A stretch of DNA of 64,000 nucleotides from JAEUJM01 sp041918615 (GTDB lineage: Bacteria; Actinomycetota; Acidimicrobiia; Acidimicrobiales; DATDAH01): the NCBI GenBank assembly GCA_041918615.1, contig JAYRVH010000043.1, forward strand, positions 1-64,000, written 5' to 3'. The first letter of the stretch is position 1; every line of letters begins with the position of its first letter. This document shows, in pieces, positions 8,522 to 15,648 of this stretch. The position numbers were made by a program, and so were the translations under genes. The notes beneath the pieces are model-generated. The model worked only from the letters and a program-made list of their open reading frames with translations, was not told where the DNA came from and did no database searches.

Positions 8522-8848
8522 ATGGGCGAGAAGTACAGGTTCAGTGAAGACGAGCGGGCGGCGATCGGCGACGACGCCGGGATCCCCTGGCAGCGAGTGT
8601 GCCCCTTCTGCGGCTACTACCCCGCGGCCGTCGGGACCCGAGAGAGCGACGAGACCGTCGACGAGGACGGCACGGTCGTGCTCGAGGACCCCTGGCTCGG
8701 GTGCCCGGCGTGCAGCGAAGAATGGCAGTCGTTCGACGTTCGCTACGTCATGGCCGAGAACCCCCCGCTGGAAGGCCCCGAGCTGGACGCCTTCGCCGAG
8801 GCGTTCGTCGCCGCCCTCAAGGCGTCCGAGGGCAAGCCCCGCGCCTGA
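8522..8848 (+). CDS. Small zinc-ribbon protein, unknown function
   Basis: 108 residues with GAGGTGG about 7 nt before ATG. Two CxxC knuckles, CPFCGYY near residue 27 and CPACSEEW near 61, are spaced as in a zinc ribbon. Between them is an acidic segment (SDETVDEDGTVVLEDPW). The C-terminal helix is PELDAFAEAFVAALKASEG. No known family is assigned. The ribbon implies binding to nucleic acid or to a partner protein. The gene sits among other uncharacterised island genes with no clear operon structure. Confidence 0.65.
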   Translation: MGEKYRFSEDERAAIGDDAGIPWQRVCPFCGYYPAAVGTRESDETVDEDGTVVLEDPWLGCPACSEEWQSFDVRYVMAENPPLEGPELDAFAEAFVAALKASEGKPRA

Positions 8849-8913
8849 CTCCGGCCTGCCCGCAGGCGGCTAAACCACCGACCCGGAATCGCTGGCGGGT
8901 TCGCGCCGGGCGG

Positions 8914-9915
8914 TCAGGACTCAGTCGGCCCGCCCGAGGGTACCCACCCCCCGTTGCCCCACCGCCAGGGACGACCCGACAGCCACACCTCGGCCTCGGC
9001 CTCGAAGTCGGCGGACAACTCGACCCGGTGCTGCTCGCACGGCCCCCAAACCACGCCGAGCACCTCCGCCCCGACCTGGTCCCACAGGTCGCTTGCGAGA
9101 TCGACTTCGAACCCGGACTCGCCTTCGCACAGCGGGCACAGGGGCCAGCCGCTCAACCCCGACCAGGTGCCCGCCACGAACTCCACGGCCGCATGCGCCC
9201 TGTCCTGGTCCTCGGAGACATCACGCCAAGGGTCGTCCTGCTCGCTCAGCAACCCTTCGCTGAGCACCACACCGCCGAAGTAGAAGCAGGTTGCCCAGAA
9301 GTACTCGTCGTTGCGCATCGACACGAGTTCCTCGGCCTCATCATCGAAGCCAGGAGGAAGGTCGTCGGACACGTCCCCGTCGTCCTCGTCCTCCTCGCCC
9401 ATGTCGGCGCCGTAGAGGAACACCTCGATCCGGTCGTCGGGGTCAGCGTCGAAGCCCTCCCGCAACGCGCCGACAACCGCCTCGCACGCAGCGGGGAGAT
9501 CACCGACCGGCCACGACGGCCCCTGGGCGCGCCAGATGCCCCCGAGGTCTTCTGCCAGGCGCCCCCAGCCAAGCCGACGCAGCACCTTGCGATGCGCCGC
9601 ATCGACCGGTGCGTCCGGCGACGGCAAGTCGGTCATGTAGGGGTAGCGGGGGTCGGGACCGGCGTCAGCCCGAAGGGACGACTCAACCAACCCACTCTCC
9701 CCGACCCCGAAGTCGATGAGCGCGCGGTAGCCCCTCTCCTCCTTCGGCAGCGCCACCCATCCCCCGAAGCGCCCCTCCGACAACGCCGACCGGTACAGCC
9801 CAACGAGAGCCTCCGTCAGCCCGTCCCACCCACCGGCCTCCGATGCTGAGGTGTAGAGCCAGATGCCGCTGCCGGTCAGCACCGGGGGATCCAGCTCGAA
9901 GGGAGAGGGCGCCAT
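8914..9915 (-). CDS. Hypothetical acidic protein with CxxC motif
   Basis: 333 residues from ATG at 9915 (MAPSPFELDPPVLTGSGIWL). The longer frame upstream is arginine/serine-rich shadow. The protein is very acidic, including a DMGEEDEDDGDVSDDLPPGF stretch. A short CPLCEGE motif lies near residue 275 with CEQH further on, a possible zinc knuckle. Tryptophan content is high. No enzymatic signature, signal peptide or membrane helix is seen. A dispersed-repeat copy lies in its 5' flank. I do not recognise the family. Confidence 0.6.
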   Translation of the reverse strand: MAPSPFELDPPVLTGSGIWLYTSASEAGGWDGLTEALVGLYRSALSEGRFGGWVALPKEERGYRALIDFGVGESGLVESSLRADAGPDPRYPYMTDLPSPDAPVDAAHRKVLRRLGWGRLAEDLGGIWRAQGPSWPVGDLPAACEAVVGALREGFDADPDDRIEVFLYGADMGEEDEDDGDVSDDLPPGFDDEAEELVSMRNDEYFWATCFYFGGVVLSEGLLSEQDDPWRDVSEDQDRAHAAVEFVAGTWSGLSGWPLCPLCEGESGFEVDLASDLWDQVGAEVLGVVWGPCEQHRVELSADFEAEAEVWLSGRPWRWGNGGWVPSGGPTES

Positions 9916-9958
9916 CCGTCGACAGTACCGAGGGGCCCATCTCACGTGAGGGCCGGAG

Positions 9959-10027
9959 CGACTCGAAGGCCCCAACGCCCCGGCTCCGTCCGTCCCATCT
10001 CTTCCGTGGCATGGAGGAGGCCTCCCG
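9959..10027 (+). repeat. Dispersed repeat, copy 2
   Basis: Starts cgactcgaaggccccaacg and carries an imperfect stem (ctcttcc / ggaggag). It matches copy 1 at 6952 and sits 44 bp upstream of the start of the minus-strand gene beginning at 9915. Confidence 0.55.
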
Positions 10028-10165
10028 GGGGATTCGGGCGCGGGCACGGTTCGGGCGAGACCGTGGAGCCGAGCGCGCGAGGTTTGACGCATGCAACGGG
10101 GTGGGGAAGCCGAGGGCGGTCCGCCGGCGGAGTCGCGTCGACGTCGAGGGAGATCCCGGTGCGGG

Positions 10166-10660
10166 TCAGCCAGGGCGACCGCCGAGCTCGTCCCACAGCG
10201 CCAGGGCGCGCAGTTCGTGGCCGGAGATCTCGAGAATGGGCCGTTCGAGGAGGCACGCGAGGTGGTAGTCGTCGAGTGCGTCTCGCCAGTGGATCCGCAG
10301 GACATCGAGCCCACCCCTGGTGATCAGCCGGTCCCGGAGCGCGTCGCCGGCCCTGGTGCGGCCGTGCTGGTTTCCGTCGATCTCGATCGCCACGCCGCCG
10401 TTGGCGCCGACGATCACCAGGTCGGGGGTGATCCGGTTCCGCTGCTCGCTCGACCAGACACCTTCGGGCTGGGGGATCACGCAGAACGCCGTGGCGTGCC
10501 GCTCGGAGATCAGGCGCTGGATGCGCAGCAGCACCAGCACGACCCGCCGCTCCGTGTCGTTGAGCCGGTCGAGGCAGTCCTGGGCCCGGCCGCGGCCGCG
10601 GCCGTCGGCCAGGGCGAGACCCGACGACCTACTCGACCTTGCGTCATAGATCTGTGACAT
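10166..10660 (-). CDS. DUF559-like PD-(D/E)XK endonuclease-fold protein
   Basis: 164 residues. The C-terminal half has the Vsr/DUF559-type core: TPDLVIVGANGG, then IEIDGNQHGRTRAGDALRD, then GGLDVLRIHWRDAL. These place an acidic residue in TPDL, the E-x-D of IEIDG and the RD helix as in PD-(D/E)XK nucleases. The N-terminal half (ERRVVLVLLRIQRLISERHA) is helical. Stand-alone proteins of this type are common in actinobacteria, and their substrates are unknown. It is transcribed divergently from the small regulator at 10745, and the two share a 20-bp palindrome. Confidence 0.65.
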   Translation of the reverse strand: MSQIYDARSSRSSGLALADGRGRGRAQDCLDRLNDTERRVVLVLLRIQRLISERHATAFCVIPQPEGVWSSEQRNRITPDLVIVGANGGVAIEIDGNQHGRTRAGDALRDRLITRGGLDVLRIHWRDALDDYHLACLLERPILEISGHELRALALWDELGGRPG

Positions 10661-10677
10661 ACGGCCAGCGTAGCCGA

Positions 10678-10697
10678 TTGCACTAGACCTAGTGCAA
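10678..10697. promoter_or_regulatory. 20-bp perfect palindrome between divergent genes, probable operator
   Basis: ttgcactag-ac-ctagtgcaa: 9-bp perfect arms with a 2-nt centre. It lies 17 bp before the ATG of the nuclease-like gene (10660) and 47 bp before the ATG of the HTH gene (10745). Size, symmetry and position suit a dimeric repressor controlling both genes, perhaps the 70-residue HTH protein itself. Confidence 0.6.
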
Positions 10698-10744
10698 GCA
10701 TTTCAGGATGGCATTCCTCTCGACGGCCACCTACGTTCGCCGGG

Positions 10745-10957
10745 ATGGGCGAGCGGGTCGACATCTCCGAACTGGTCGGGACCGCCGAGATCGCCGATCG
10801 GCTCGGGATGAAGCAGCAGGCCATCGTCCACACCTGGCGGCGCCGCTACCCCGAGTCGTTCCCCCAGCCCGTGCTCGTGCTGACCCAGGGGATGATCTGG
10901 CGGTGGCCCGACATCGAGCGCTGGGCCCGCTCAACCGGCCGCCTGCCGGCCGACTGA
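10745..10957 (+). CDS. AlpA/MerR-like small helix-turn-helix protein
   Basis: 70 residues. VGTAEIADRLGMKQQAIVHT is a winged-HTH front of the excisionase/AlpA kind. It is followed by a wing with a tryptophan-rich strand (GMIWRWPDIERWARSTG). Proteins of this form act as directionality factors or as regulators of integrative elements. It is convergent with the integrase (ends 14 bp apart) and divergent from the nuclease-like gene, so it probably belongs to the same mobile element. Its DNA target is unproven, but the nearby 10678-10697 palindrome is the obvious candidate. Confidence 0.65.
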   Translation: MGERVDISELVGTAEIADRLGMKQQAIVHTWRRRYPESFPQPVLVLTQGMIWRWPDIERWARSTGRLPAD

Positions 10958-10971
10958 ACCCGGCTACGTCT

Positions 10972-12093
10972 TCACGCCGACCGCCGCTGGGCGGAGAGGT
11001 TGCGGCGCAGGTCGGTGGTGTCCTCGGGCAGCAGGTGCCCGTAGAAGCGGTAGATGGTGGTGGTGCTGGTGTGGCCGGCCCACCGGGCGAGCTTGTAGGC
11101 GTCGGTGACGTCGGCGGCGATCCAGCGGGCCACGGCGGTGTGGCGCAGGGCATGGGGGGTAGGCAGCGGCTGAGCCAGACCGGCGGTGACGACTGCCGGA
11201 CCCCAGAAGCGGTCACGGAAGTTGTTCGGCCGCAACGTCGCCCCCCGCCGGCCGGCCCACACCAGGTCGTCGGAGGCCAGGCCGAGGCTGCTGATGCGGG
11301 TCGCCAGCACCCTGGCGGACTCGTCGGTGAGGGTGGGCACCGTGCGCCGGCCCGCGGCCGACTTCGGAGGGCCGAACACCAGGCTGTGGCCGTCGCCGAA
11401 GCTCTTCTGCACCTCGCCGGCGGTCTCGCGGACCCGCACCGACCCGGCGTCGAGGTCGAGGTCACGGACCCGCTGGGCGGCGAGTTCGCCGATGCGCAAC
11501 CCGAGATCAGCGTTGACCCCCACCAGGTCCCGGTAGTGACCGTCGAAGCAGGCTTCGAGCCGGGCCAGCTCATCGAGGTCCAGGAACCGGGCCTCGGGCC
11601 ACTCCACCTGCGGCGGGCTCACCCCGACGACCGGGTTGTCGTGCAGCCGAGCGTCGTCGACCGCGGCGGCGAAGATCTTGGAGAGGATCTGCAGGTGCTT
11701 GGTCACCGTCGCCGGCGCCAACCCGTCGGCGACGAGGTCGTCACGGAACCGCTCCACCATGGCGGTGGTGACCGCGGCCATCGGCACCCCGCCGAGTGCG
11801 GGCAGGGTCCGCGCCTTGAGGTAGGCGTCGTCGCGGGCCCGGGTGCGGGGCCGCAGATGCACCTGGCCCCGGCCCCACACCTCGACCCACTCGGCCAGGG
11901 TGATCTGACCGCGGCCGGGATCGACCCAGGTGCCCCGCCGGCGATCAGCGAGGCGGGCCTCCCGCCAGGCGGCGGCCTCGTCCTGCGTGTCGAAAGTGGC
12001 GCTGACTTCGCGGCCGTCCGGGCCCCGCAGGCGGACCTGCCAGCCCGCACCCCGGCGCTTCACGCCCGGCACCTGCCGCCGGCCGCTCACCAC
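10972..12093 (-). CDS. int: Tyrosine recombinase (site-specific integrase)
   Basis: 373 residues from GTG at 12093, overlapping the stop of the upstream HTH gene. The order is a basic N-terminal arm-binding part (about 1-60), a core-binding SAM-like domain (about 62-150), then the catalytic domain. The active-site set is complete: Arg200 in GLRIGEL, Lys244 in PPKSAAGRR, His314-x-x-Arg317 in PHALRHTA, His341 in WAGHTS and Tyr351 in YGHLLP. It probably integrates its element at tRNA-Val(CAC), because a 3'-half tRNA copy lies 157 bp beyond the partner HTH gene. Co-translation with that gene is expected from the 7-nt overlap. Confidence 0.9.
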   Translation of the reverse strand: MVSGRRQVPGVKRRGAGWQVRLRGPDGREVSATFDTQDEAAAWREARLADRRRGTWVDPGRGQITLAEWVEVWGRGQVHLRPRTRARDDAYLKARTLPALGGVPMAAVTTAMVERFRDDLVADGLAPATVTKHLQILSKIFAAAVDDARLHDNPVVGVSPPQVEWPEARFLDLDELARLEACFDGHYRDLVGVNADLGLRIGELAAQRVRDLDLDAGSVRVRETAGEVQKSFGDGHSLVFGPPKSAAGRRTVPTLTDESARVLATRISSLGLASDDLVWAGRRGATLRPNNFRDRFWGPAVVTAGLAQPLPTPHALRHTAVARWIAADVTDAYKLARWAGHTSTTTIYRFYGHLLPEDTTDLRRNLSAQRRSA

Positions 12094-12350
12094 ACCACCT
12101 CGTTACGGGGCCGCCCACCCCGCCGCACCGGCGACGGCGACACCTCGCCGGCGTCGGGCTCGACGGTCTGTTCGGCCAGGAACGCGGCCACGTCCTCAGG
12201 CCGGAACCGCAACTGGTTGGCCACCTTGACGTGGCGGATCCGGCGCTCATGGGTCAACCGGTACACGAACCGGCGGCCCACCCCCAGGTACGCGGCAAGG
12301 CGGTCCACGTCCCACAACTCCCCGGACAGCCCGGCGGCACCATCGCTCAC
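12087..12350 (-). CDS. xis: Excisionase-type helix-turn-helix protein
   Basis: 87 residues from GTG at 12350. The front is WDVDRLAAYLGVGRRFVYRL, then IRHVKVANQLRFRPEDVAAF, a classical HTH_17/excisionase fold. The tail (RRGGRPRNEVVW) is basic. The frame is open for nearly 200 codons further upstream, but that part runs through a tRNA fragment and is not coding. The stop overlaps the integrase start, so expression of the two proteins is linked. It probably bends DNA at the attachment site to set the direction of recombination. No strong ribosome site is visible. Confidence 0.75.
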   Translation of the reverse strand: MSDGAAGLSGELWDVDRLAAYLGVGRRFVYRLTHERRIRHVKVANQLRFRPEDVAAFLAEQTVEPDAGEVSPSPVRRGGRPRNEVVW

Positions 12351-12506
12351 ACCGAGACAACATGCCAAAGGCCGCGACCAAATGGGGGGCCTCAGGCGGC
12401 GGGCGCGACGCCGGCGCGGACAAACCGCGGACAAACGGGGCTTCGCCGGGGGTGGCGGGAACTGCACGGTCGGGCCTTTCCGGCCCCTGACCAGGGAGTT
12501 CTCCGA

Positions 12507-12553
12507 GTGGGCGATACTGGTTTCGAACCAGTGGCCTCTGCCGTGTGAAGGCA
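12507..12553 (-). repeat. Attachment-site remnant: 3' half of tRNA-Val(CAC), copy A
   Basis: On the minus strand this reads as the anticodon arm (TGCC-TTCACAC-GGCA, anticodon CAC), then the T-arm ACTGG-TTCGAAA-CCAGT, then the acceptor strand ATCGCCCAC. No D-arm or 5' acceptor strand lies upstream, so it is a fragment and not a functional tRNA. Its position next to the integrase module marks it as attL/attR of an element. It matches copy B at 13488 at 40 of 47 positions. Confidence 0.8.
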
Positions 12554-12624
12554 CCTCCTGAACGCTCGGGCAAACCCGGAACCCCGGGCTGGAGTTTCGG
12601 CGGGTTCGACGGGTACCGACATGC

Positions 12625-12653
12625 TTGCCACAGTGACACAGTGGCCGTACAGT
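12625..12653 (+). promoter_or_regulatory. Sigma70-type promoter of the toxin-antitoxin pair
   Basis: TTGCCA at 12625-12630 and TACAGT at 12648-12653 with exactly 17 nt between, 28 bp before the antitoxin ATG. The repeated cagtg steps across the spacer (cagtgacacagtggcc, then cagtggcc) are a plausible antitoxin operator overlapping the promoter. Confidence 0.5.
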
Positions 12654-12681
12654 GGCCGGAGAACCCCGAGGAGCACTCGCC

Positions 12682-12963
12682 ATGGCCGCACCGACCCGCA
12701 CACGAGACCGACGACTCGAGGTTCGCACGACCGATGACGAGCGCCGACTCATCGACCGGGCTGCGCAGGCGACCGGCACGGACCTCACCTCGTTCGTCGT
12801 CACCCACCTCACCGACGCCGCGCGCCGCGTGCTCGCCGACCGGGACCACTTCGTCCTTTCCTCGGACGCTGCCGCCGAATGGGATCGCGTCAACCGTCGC
12901 CCGGCCAGGGACCTCGCCGGATTGCGACGGCTCATGCAGCGTCACTCGCCCTTCAGGGAGTGA
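12682..12963 (+). CDS. tacA: DUF1778/TacA-type antitoxin
   Basis: 93 residues from ATG at 12682, with GAGGAG about 10 nt upstream. The N-terminus is a ribbon-helix-helix (RRLEVRTTDDERRLIDRAAQ, then TDLTSFVVTHLTDAARRVL). The C-terminal arm (FVLSSDAAAEWDRVNRRPA) matches the part of DUF1778 antitoxins that wraps and neutralises a GNAT toxin. It would bind the promoter just upstream and autoregulate. The stop overlaps the toxin start by 3 nt (GTGA). The pair is flanked on both sides by tRNA-Val fragments. Confidence 0.85.
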   Translation: MAAPTRTRDRRLEVRTTDDERRLIDRAAQATGTDLTSFVVTHLTDAARRVLADRDHFVLSSDAAAEWDRVNRRPARDLAGLRRLMQRHSPFRE

Positions 12964-13475
12964 CCCCGTACCAGCCACCGCAACTGCTCGAGCCCGGCCA
13001 TGATCTCGAGCGGTTCTCCTGCCGCTCCTCCGAACAGACCGACTGGCTGCGCCGCCACGCCCGACAGTCCTCGAGTTCTGGCACCACCAGGGTCTTCGTC
13101 GTCACGCCTCAATCCAGCGAGGAGGTCGTCGCCTACTACGCCTGGTGCATGGCCCAGATCGACATCGGGTCCGCGCCGCCACGGCTCCGAAGGGGCGCCG
13201 GGCGGTATCCCCAGCCGATCGCACTACTCGCCCGTCTCGGCGTCCACGCCGACCACGAGGGACGAGGGCTCGGTGCCGGCCTCCTCGCTGATGCCATCAC
13301 CCGGCTGCTCGACATCAGCGAGGACATTGGCTGCCGTGGCCTCCTCATCCACGCTGAGGCGAACGAGTCCCGCGCCTTCTACCTCCACCTGATCCCCGAG
13401 CTGACAGCCAGCCCGACCGACGACCTCCATCTGGTCCTACTGATGAAAGACGCTCGGCGAACCCTTGTGGAATGA
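12960..13475 (+). CDS. tacT: GNAT-fold TacT-type toxin
   Basis: 171 residues from GTG at 12960, chosen because it overlaps the antitoxin stop. A longer frame from 12879 would overlap the antitoxin by 85 nt. It has the GNAT acetyl-CoA loop: LGVHADHEGRGLGAGLL contains R-x-x-G-x-G. FYLHLIPEL near the end sits where TacT proteins carry the catalytic tyrosine. TacT family members acetylate aminoacyl-tRNA and block translation; this one has the right length and partner. It probably stabilises the small segment between the two tRNA-Val fragments. Confidence 0.8.
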   Translation: MTPYQPPQLLEPGHDLERFSCRSSEQTDWLRRHARQSSSSGTTRVFVVTPQSSEEVVAYYAWCMAQIDIGSAPPRLRRGAGRYPQPIALLARLGVHADHEGRGLGAGLLADAITRLLDISEDIGCRGLLIHAEANESRAFYLHLIPELTASPTDDLHLVLLMKDARRTLVE

Positions 13476-13487
13476 AGCGTCGTTCAC

Positions 13488-13534
13488 GTGGGCGATGCCA
13501 GTCGCGAACCGGTGGCCTCTGCCGCGTGAAGGCA
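13488..13534 (-). repeat. Attachment-site remnant: degenerate tRNA-Val(CAC) 3' half, copy B
   Basis: Same orientation and length as copy A. The anticodon arm (TGCC-TTCACGC-GGCA) is kept, while the T-stem has mismatches (ACCGG-TTCGCGA-CTGGC), so it has decayed further. Again there is no 5' tRNA half. It lies 13 bp after the toxin gene and marks the right border of the toxin-antitoxin segment. Confidence 0.7.
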
Positions 13535-13615
13535 ATCGACGCCCGCTCGCAACACCCCGGCAACCCCCGACCAGCGACTCTGCGACCGAGTGCGAAGCCG
13601 AGGCCCGCACTCGAT

Positions 13616-14713
13616 TCAGCCGAGCGCGGATTCCCACACCCCGATGAGTTCGCGGGCGTGGTCGTCCCAGGTGATCGGCCAGGTCCACGGGGTGCGGTCG
13701 GCACCTGTTACCACCGACCCGAGGGCGGCGGTGAGGCCCTCGATGTCGCCGACCGTGACGTAGGCCGCAGGGTGGTCGCCCGCCACCTCGCGATGGGGCG
13801 GGATGTCGGAGAGCACCAGCGGGCAGCCCAGCACCCCCGCCTCGGCGGGCGTGTGCGGATGGGCTTCGAGCGCCGAGGTGGCCACCATGGCGATGGCGTG
13901 GCTCACCAGCCACCGGAGGACCTGCGGACCGGCCAGCGGGCCGGTGAACACCAGGCGTGGGCGCATGTCGGCCCCGACGAAGGCGGTCATGGACGCCTGT
14001 CGCGCCGCCGGGATGTCGCCGACGAAGACGAGGGCCGGCGCCGACTGACCCAAGCCCGCGAACGCGGCAGCCCACGCGAGGACCAGATCGTCCAGGCGCT
14101 TGTGGGGCGCGTCGTTGGCCAGCGACAACAGATAGTCGCCGCCAGTCACGGGCAGGTCGGTGGGCCGCTCCTCCTCGTCCACCCATTGGGGCGCACCGCT
14201 CTGCACCACGACCCCCCGCGCGCCGAGGGTGGGAACGTCGGCCCGAACCTGGGCCATCATCGCCTCGGACACCGCCACCACCCGCGTCGCCAACTCGACC
14301 GAGCGACGTGACCCGAGGATTCGCAGGCGCCGGTTCCAACGCCGGTTGTGGGGCAGCTCGCGCCCGACGCCGAAGAGGTTCGGGTTCTGGATCGTGAGCA
14401 CCGTCGCGGGACGACGTCCGGGCAGGATGGGTGCGAAGTTGCCGGGGCAGTGGAGCACCGCGTCCCCGGGCACCTGGCGGGGCAGGCGCACCTGCTCGTG
14501 CAGCAGCCGCCCGGCGAGGCCGTGGACGCCAGCGGTCACGATCTCGGCCGAGAGGGACTCACGCAGAGACTCCTCGTTCCAGGGTGCCGCCACCACCCGC
14601 AGGTCCAGGTCGGGCGCGACGCGCTCGACGCCGCCGAGCTGACGGGTGACGTAGCTGAGGCCGCCCCCGAGCCGGATGGCGGTGGCATCGACGACGACGC
14701 GCAACGGACCCAC
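13616..14713 (-). CDS. GT4-family glycosyltransferase
   Basis: 365 residues from GTG at 14713, 2 nt after the upstream epimerase stop. GT-B fold: the N-terminal half starts LRVVVDATAIRLGGGLSYVT. The C-terminal half has the donor-binding block LANDAPHKRLDDLVLAW and a true E-x7-E, EAHPHTPAE, with GVLGCPLVLSD after it. This differs from the tandem paralogs at 33-50 kb, which have D-x7-E with an EDPFP core. It probably transfers a nucleotide-activated sugar to a cytoplasmic lipid-linked acceptor. It is last in a run with two epimerases, which may make its donor. Confidence 0.85.
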   Translation of the reverse strand: MGPLRVVVDATAIRLGGGLSYVTRQLGGVERVAPDLDLRVVAAPWNEESLRESLSAEIVTAGVHGLAGRLLHEQVRLPRQVPGDAVLHCPGNFAPILPGRRPATVLTIQNPNLFGVGRELPHNRRWNRRLRILGSRRSVELATRVVAVSEAMMAQVRADVPTLGARGVVVQSGAPQWVDEEERPTDLPVTGGDYLLSLANDAPHKRLDDLVLAWAAAFAGLGQSAPALVFVGDIPAARQASMTAFVGADMRPRLVFTGPLAGPQVLRWLVSHAIAMVATSALEAHPHTPAEAGVLGCPLVLSDIPPHREVAGDHPAAYVTVGDIEGLTAALGSVVTGADRTPWTWPITWDDHARELIGVWESALG

Positions 14714-14715
14714 TC

Positions 14716-15648
14716 CTACCGGCCGGACCTGAACCAGTCGACGGTGGCCCGAAGGCCCTCGTCGAGGCCGACCGGACGCACGTCGGGAAACAGGGACCGC
14801 AGCCGGGTGGGGTCCGCCTCGGAGTGGTCGACATCGCCGACGCGCCGCTCGACGTGCACGCGCTCGAGGGGTCGTCCGAGCACCACCTCGAGACGCTCGA
14901 TGACCGTGACCAGGTCGGTCCGGGTCCCGAAGGCCAGGTTGACGGGCACCGTCGCCGTGACCCGCCGTGTCACCGCCTCGTCGAGCACTGCGGTCACCGA
15001 ATCGACGAAGGTGAAGTCGCGCGTCTGGGCGCCGTCGCCCTGCACCCGGACCGGGCGGCCGGCCAGGGCGGCATCGACGAAGGCGGGCACGACCGCGGCG
15101 TAGTCGTGCCCGGCCGACTGGAGTGGCCCGAACACGTTGAAGAACCGGAACACCAGCACGTCCATCCCGAAGCTGTGTTGCGCGGCGAAGGTGTACGCCT
15201 CGGCGGCGAGCTTGCTGGCGGCGTAGGGGCTGAGCGGCCGCGGCGCCAGATCCTCGTTCTTGGGAAGGGTGGGGTTCCCGCCGTAGACCGAGGACGACGA
15301 CGCAACCACCAGGTGAGGCCCACCCGCCCGCCGGGCGGCCTCCAGGACCGCCAGGGTGCCGGTGGCGTTGACGGCGTGGGTCGCCATCGGGTCGTCGAGG
15401 GAGCGGGGCACCGACGGCCGGGCGGCCAGGTGCACCACGGCATCGACACGAGCCAGTGCCTGATCGAGCCGTTCGCCGTCGAGGATGCTGGCGACCCTGA
15501 CCTCGAGGTCGTCCTCGATGTCCCTCAGGTTGGCCCGATCGCCGGTGGACAGGTCGTCGATGACCACCACCTCGTGGTCGCCGCCGAGCAGGCGGCGGCA
15601 GAGGTTCGCGCCGATGAACCCGGCACCGCCGGTGACGAGGACCCTCAC
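14716..15648 (-). CDS. NAD-dependent nucleotide-sugar epimerase (SDR, GalE-like)
   Basis: 310 residues. GTG at 15648 overlaps the upstream stop (GTGA), which I prefer to a start 11 codons earlier. NAD-binding TGGAGFIG is at the front. The catalytic site is Ser in VVASSSSVYGGNP plus Tyr-x3-Lys in YAASKLAAEAY. The substrate region reads RFFNVFGP and GDGAQTRDFTFVD. This is the extended-SDR family acting on UDP- or GDP-sugars (4-epimerase or related); the exact sugar cannot be told from sequence. It is coupled to a second, different epimerase upstream and the GT4 downstream. Confidence 0.85.
   Translation of the reverse strand: MRVLVTGGAGFIGANLCRRLLGGDHEVVVIDDLSTGDRANLRDIEDDLEVRVASILDGERLDQALARVDAVVHLAARPSVPRSLDDPMATHAVNATGTLAVLEAARRAGGPHLVVASSSSVYGGNPTLPKNEDLAPRPLSPYAASKLAAEAYTFAAQHSFGMDVLVFRFFNVFGPLQSAGHDYAAVVPAFVDAALAGRPVRVQGDGAQTRDFTFVDSVTAVLDEAVTRRVTATVPVNLAFGTRTDLVTVIERLEVVLGRPLERVHVERRVGDVDHSEADPTRLRSLFPDVRPVGLDEGLRATVDWFRSGR

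Noticed and set aside
12507..12553. A functional tRNA-Val gene
   Set aside because: No D-arm or 5' acceptor strand exists on the upstream side, so it cannot fold as a tRNA.
12392..12703. Minus-strand frame through the tRNA fragment, with TAEATGSKPVSPT
   Set aside because: This peptide is the usual artefact of translating a tRNA; the region is an attachment-site remnant.
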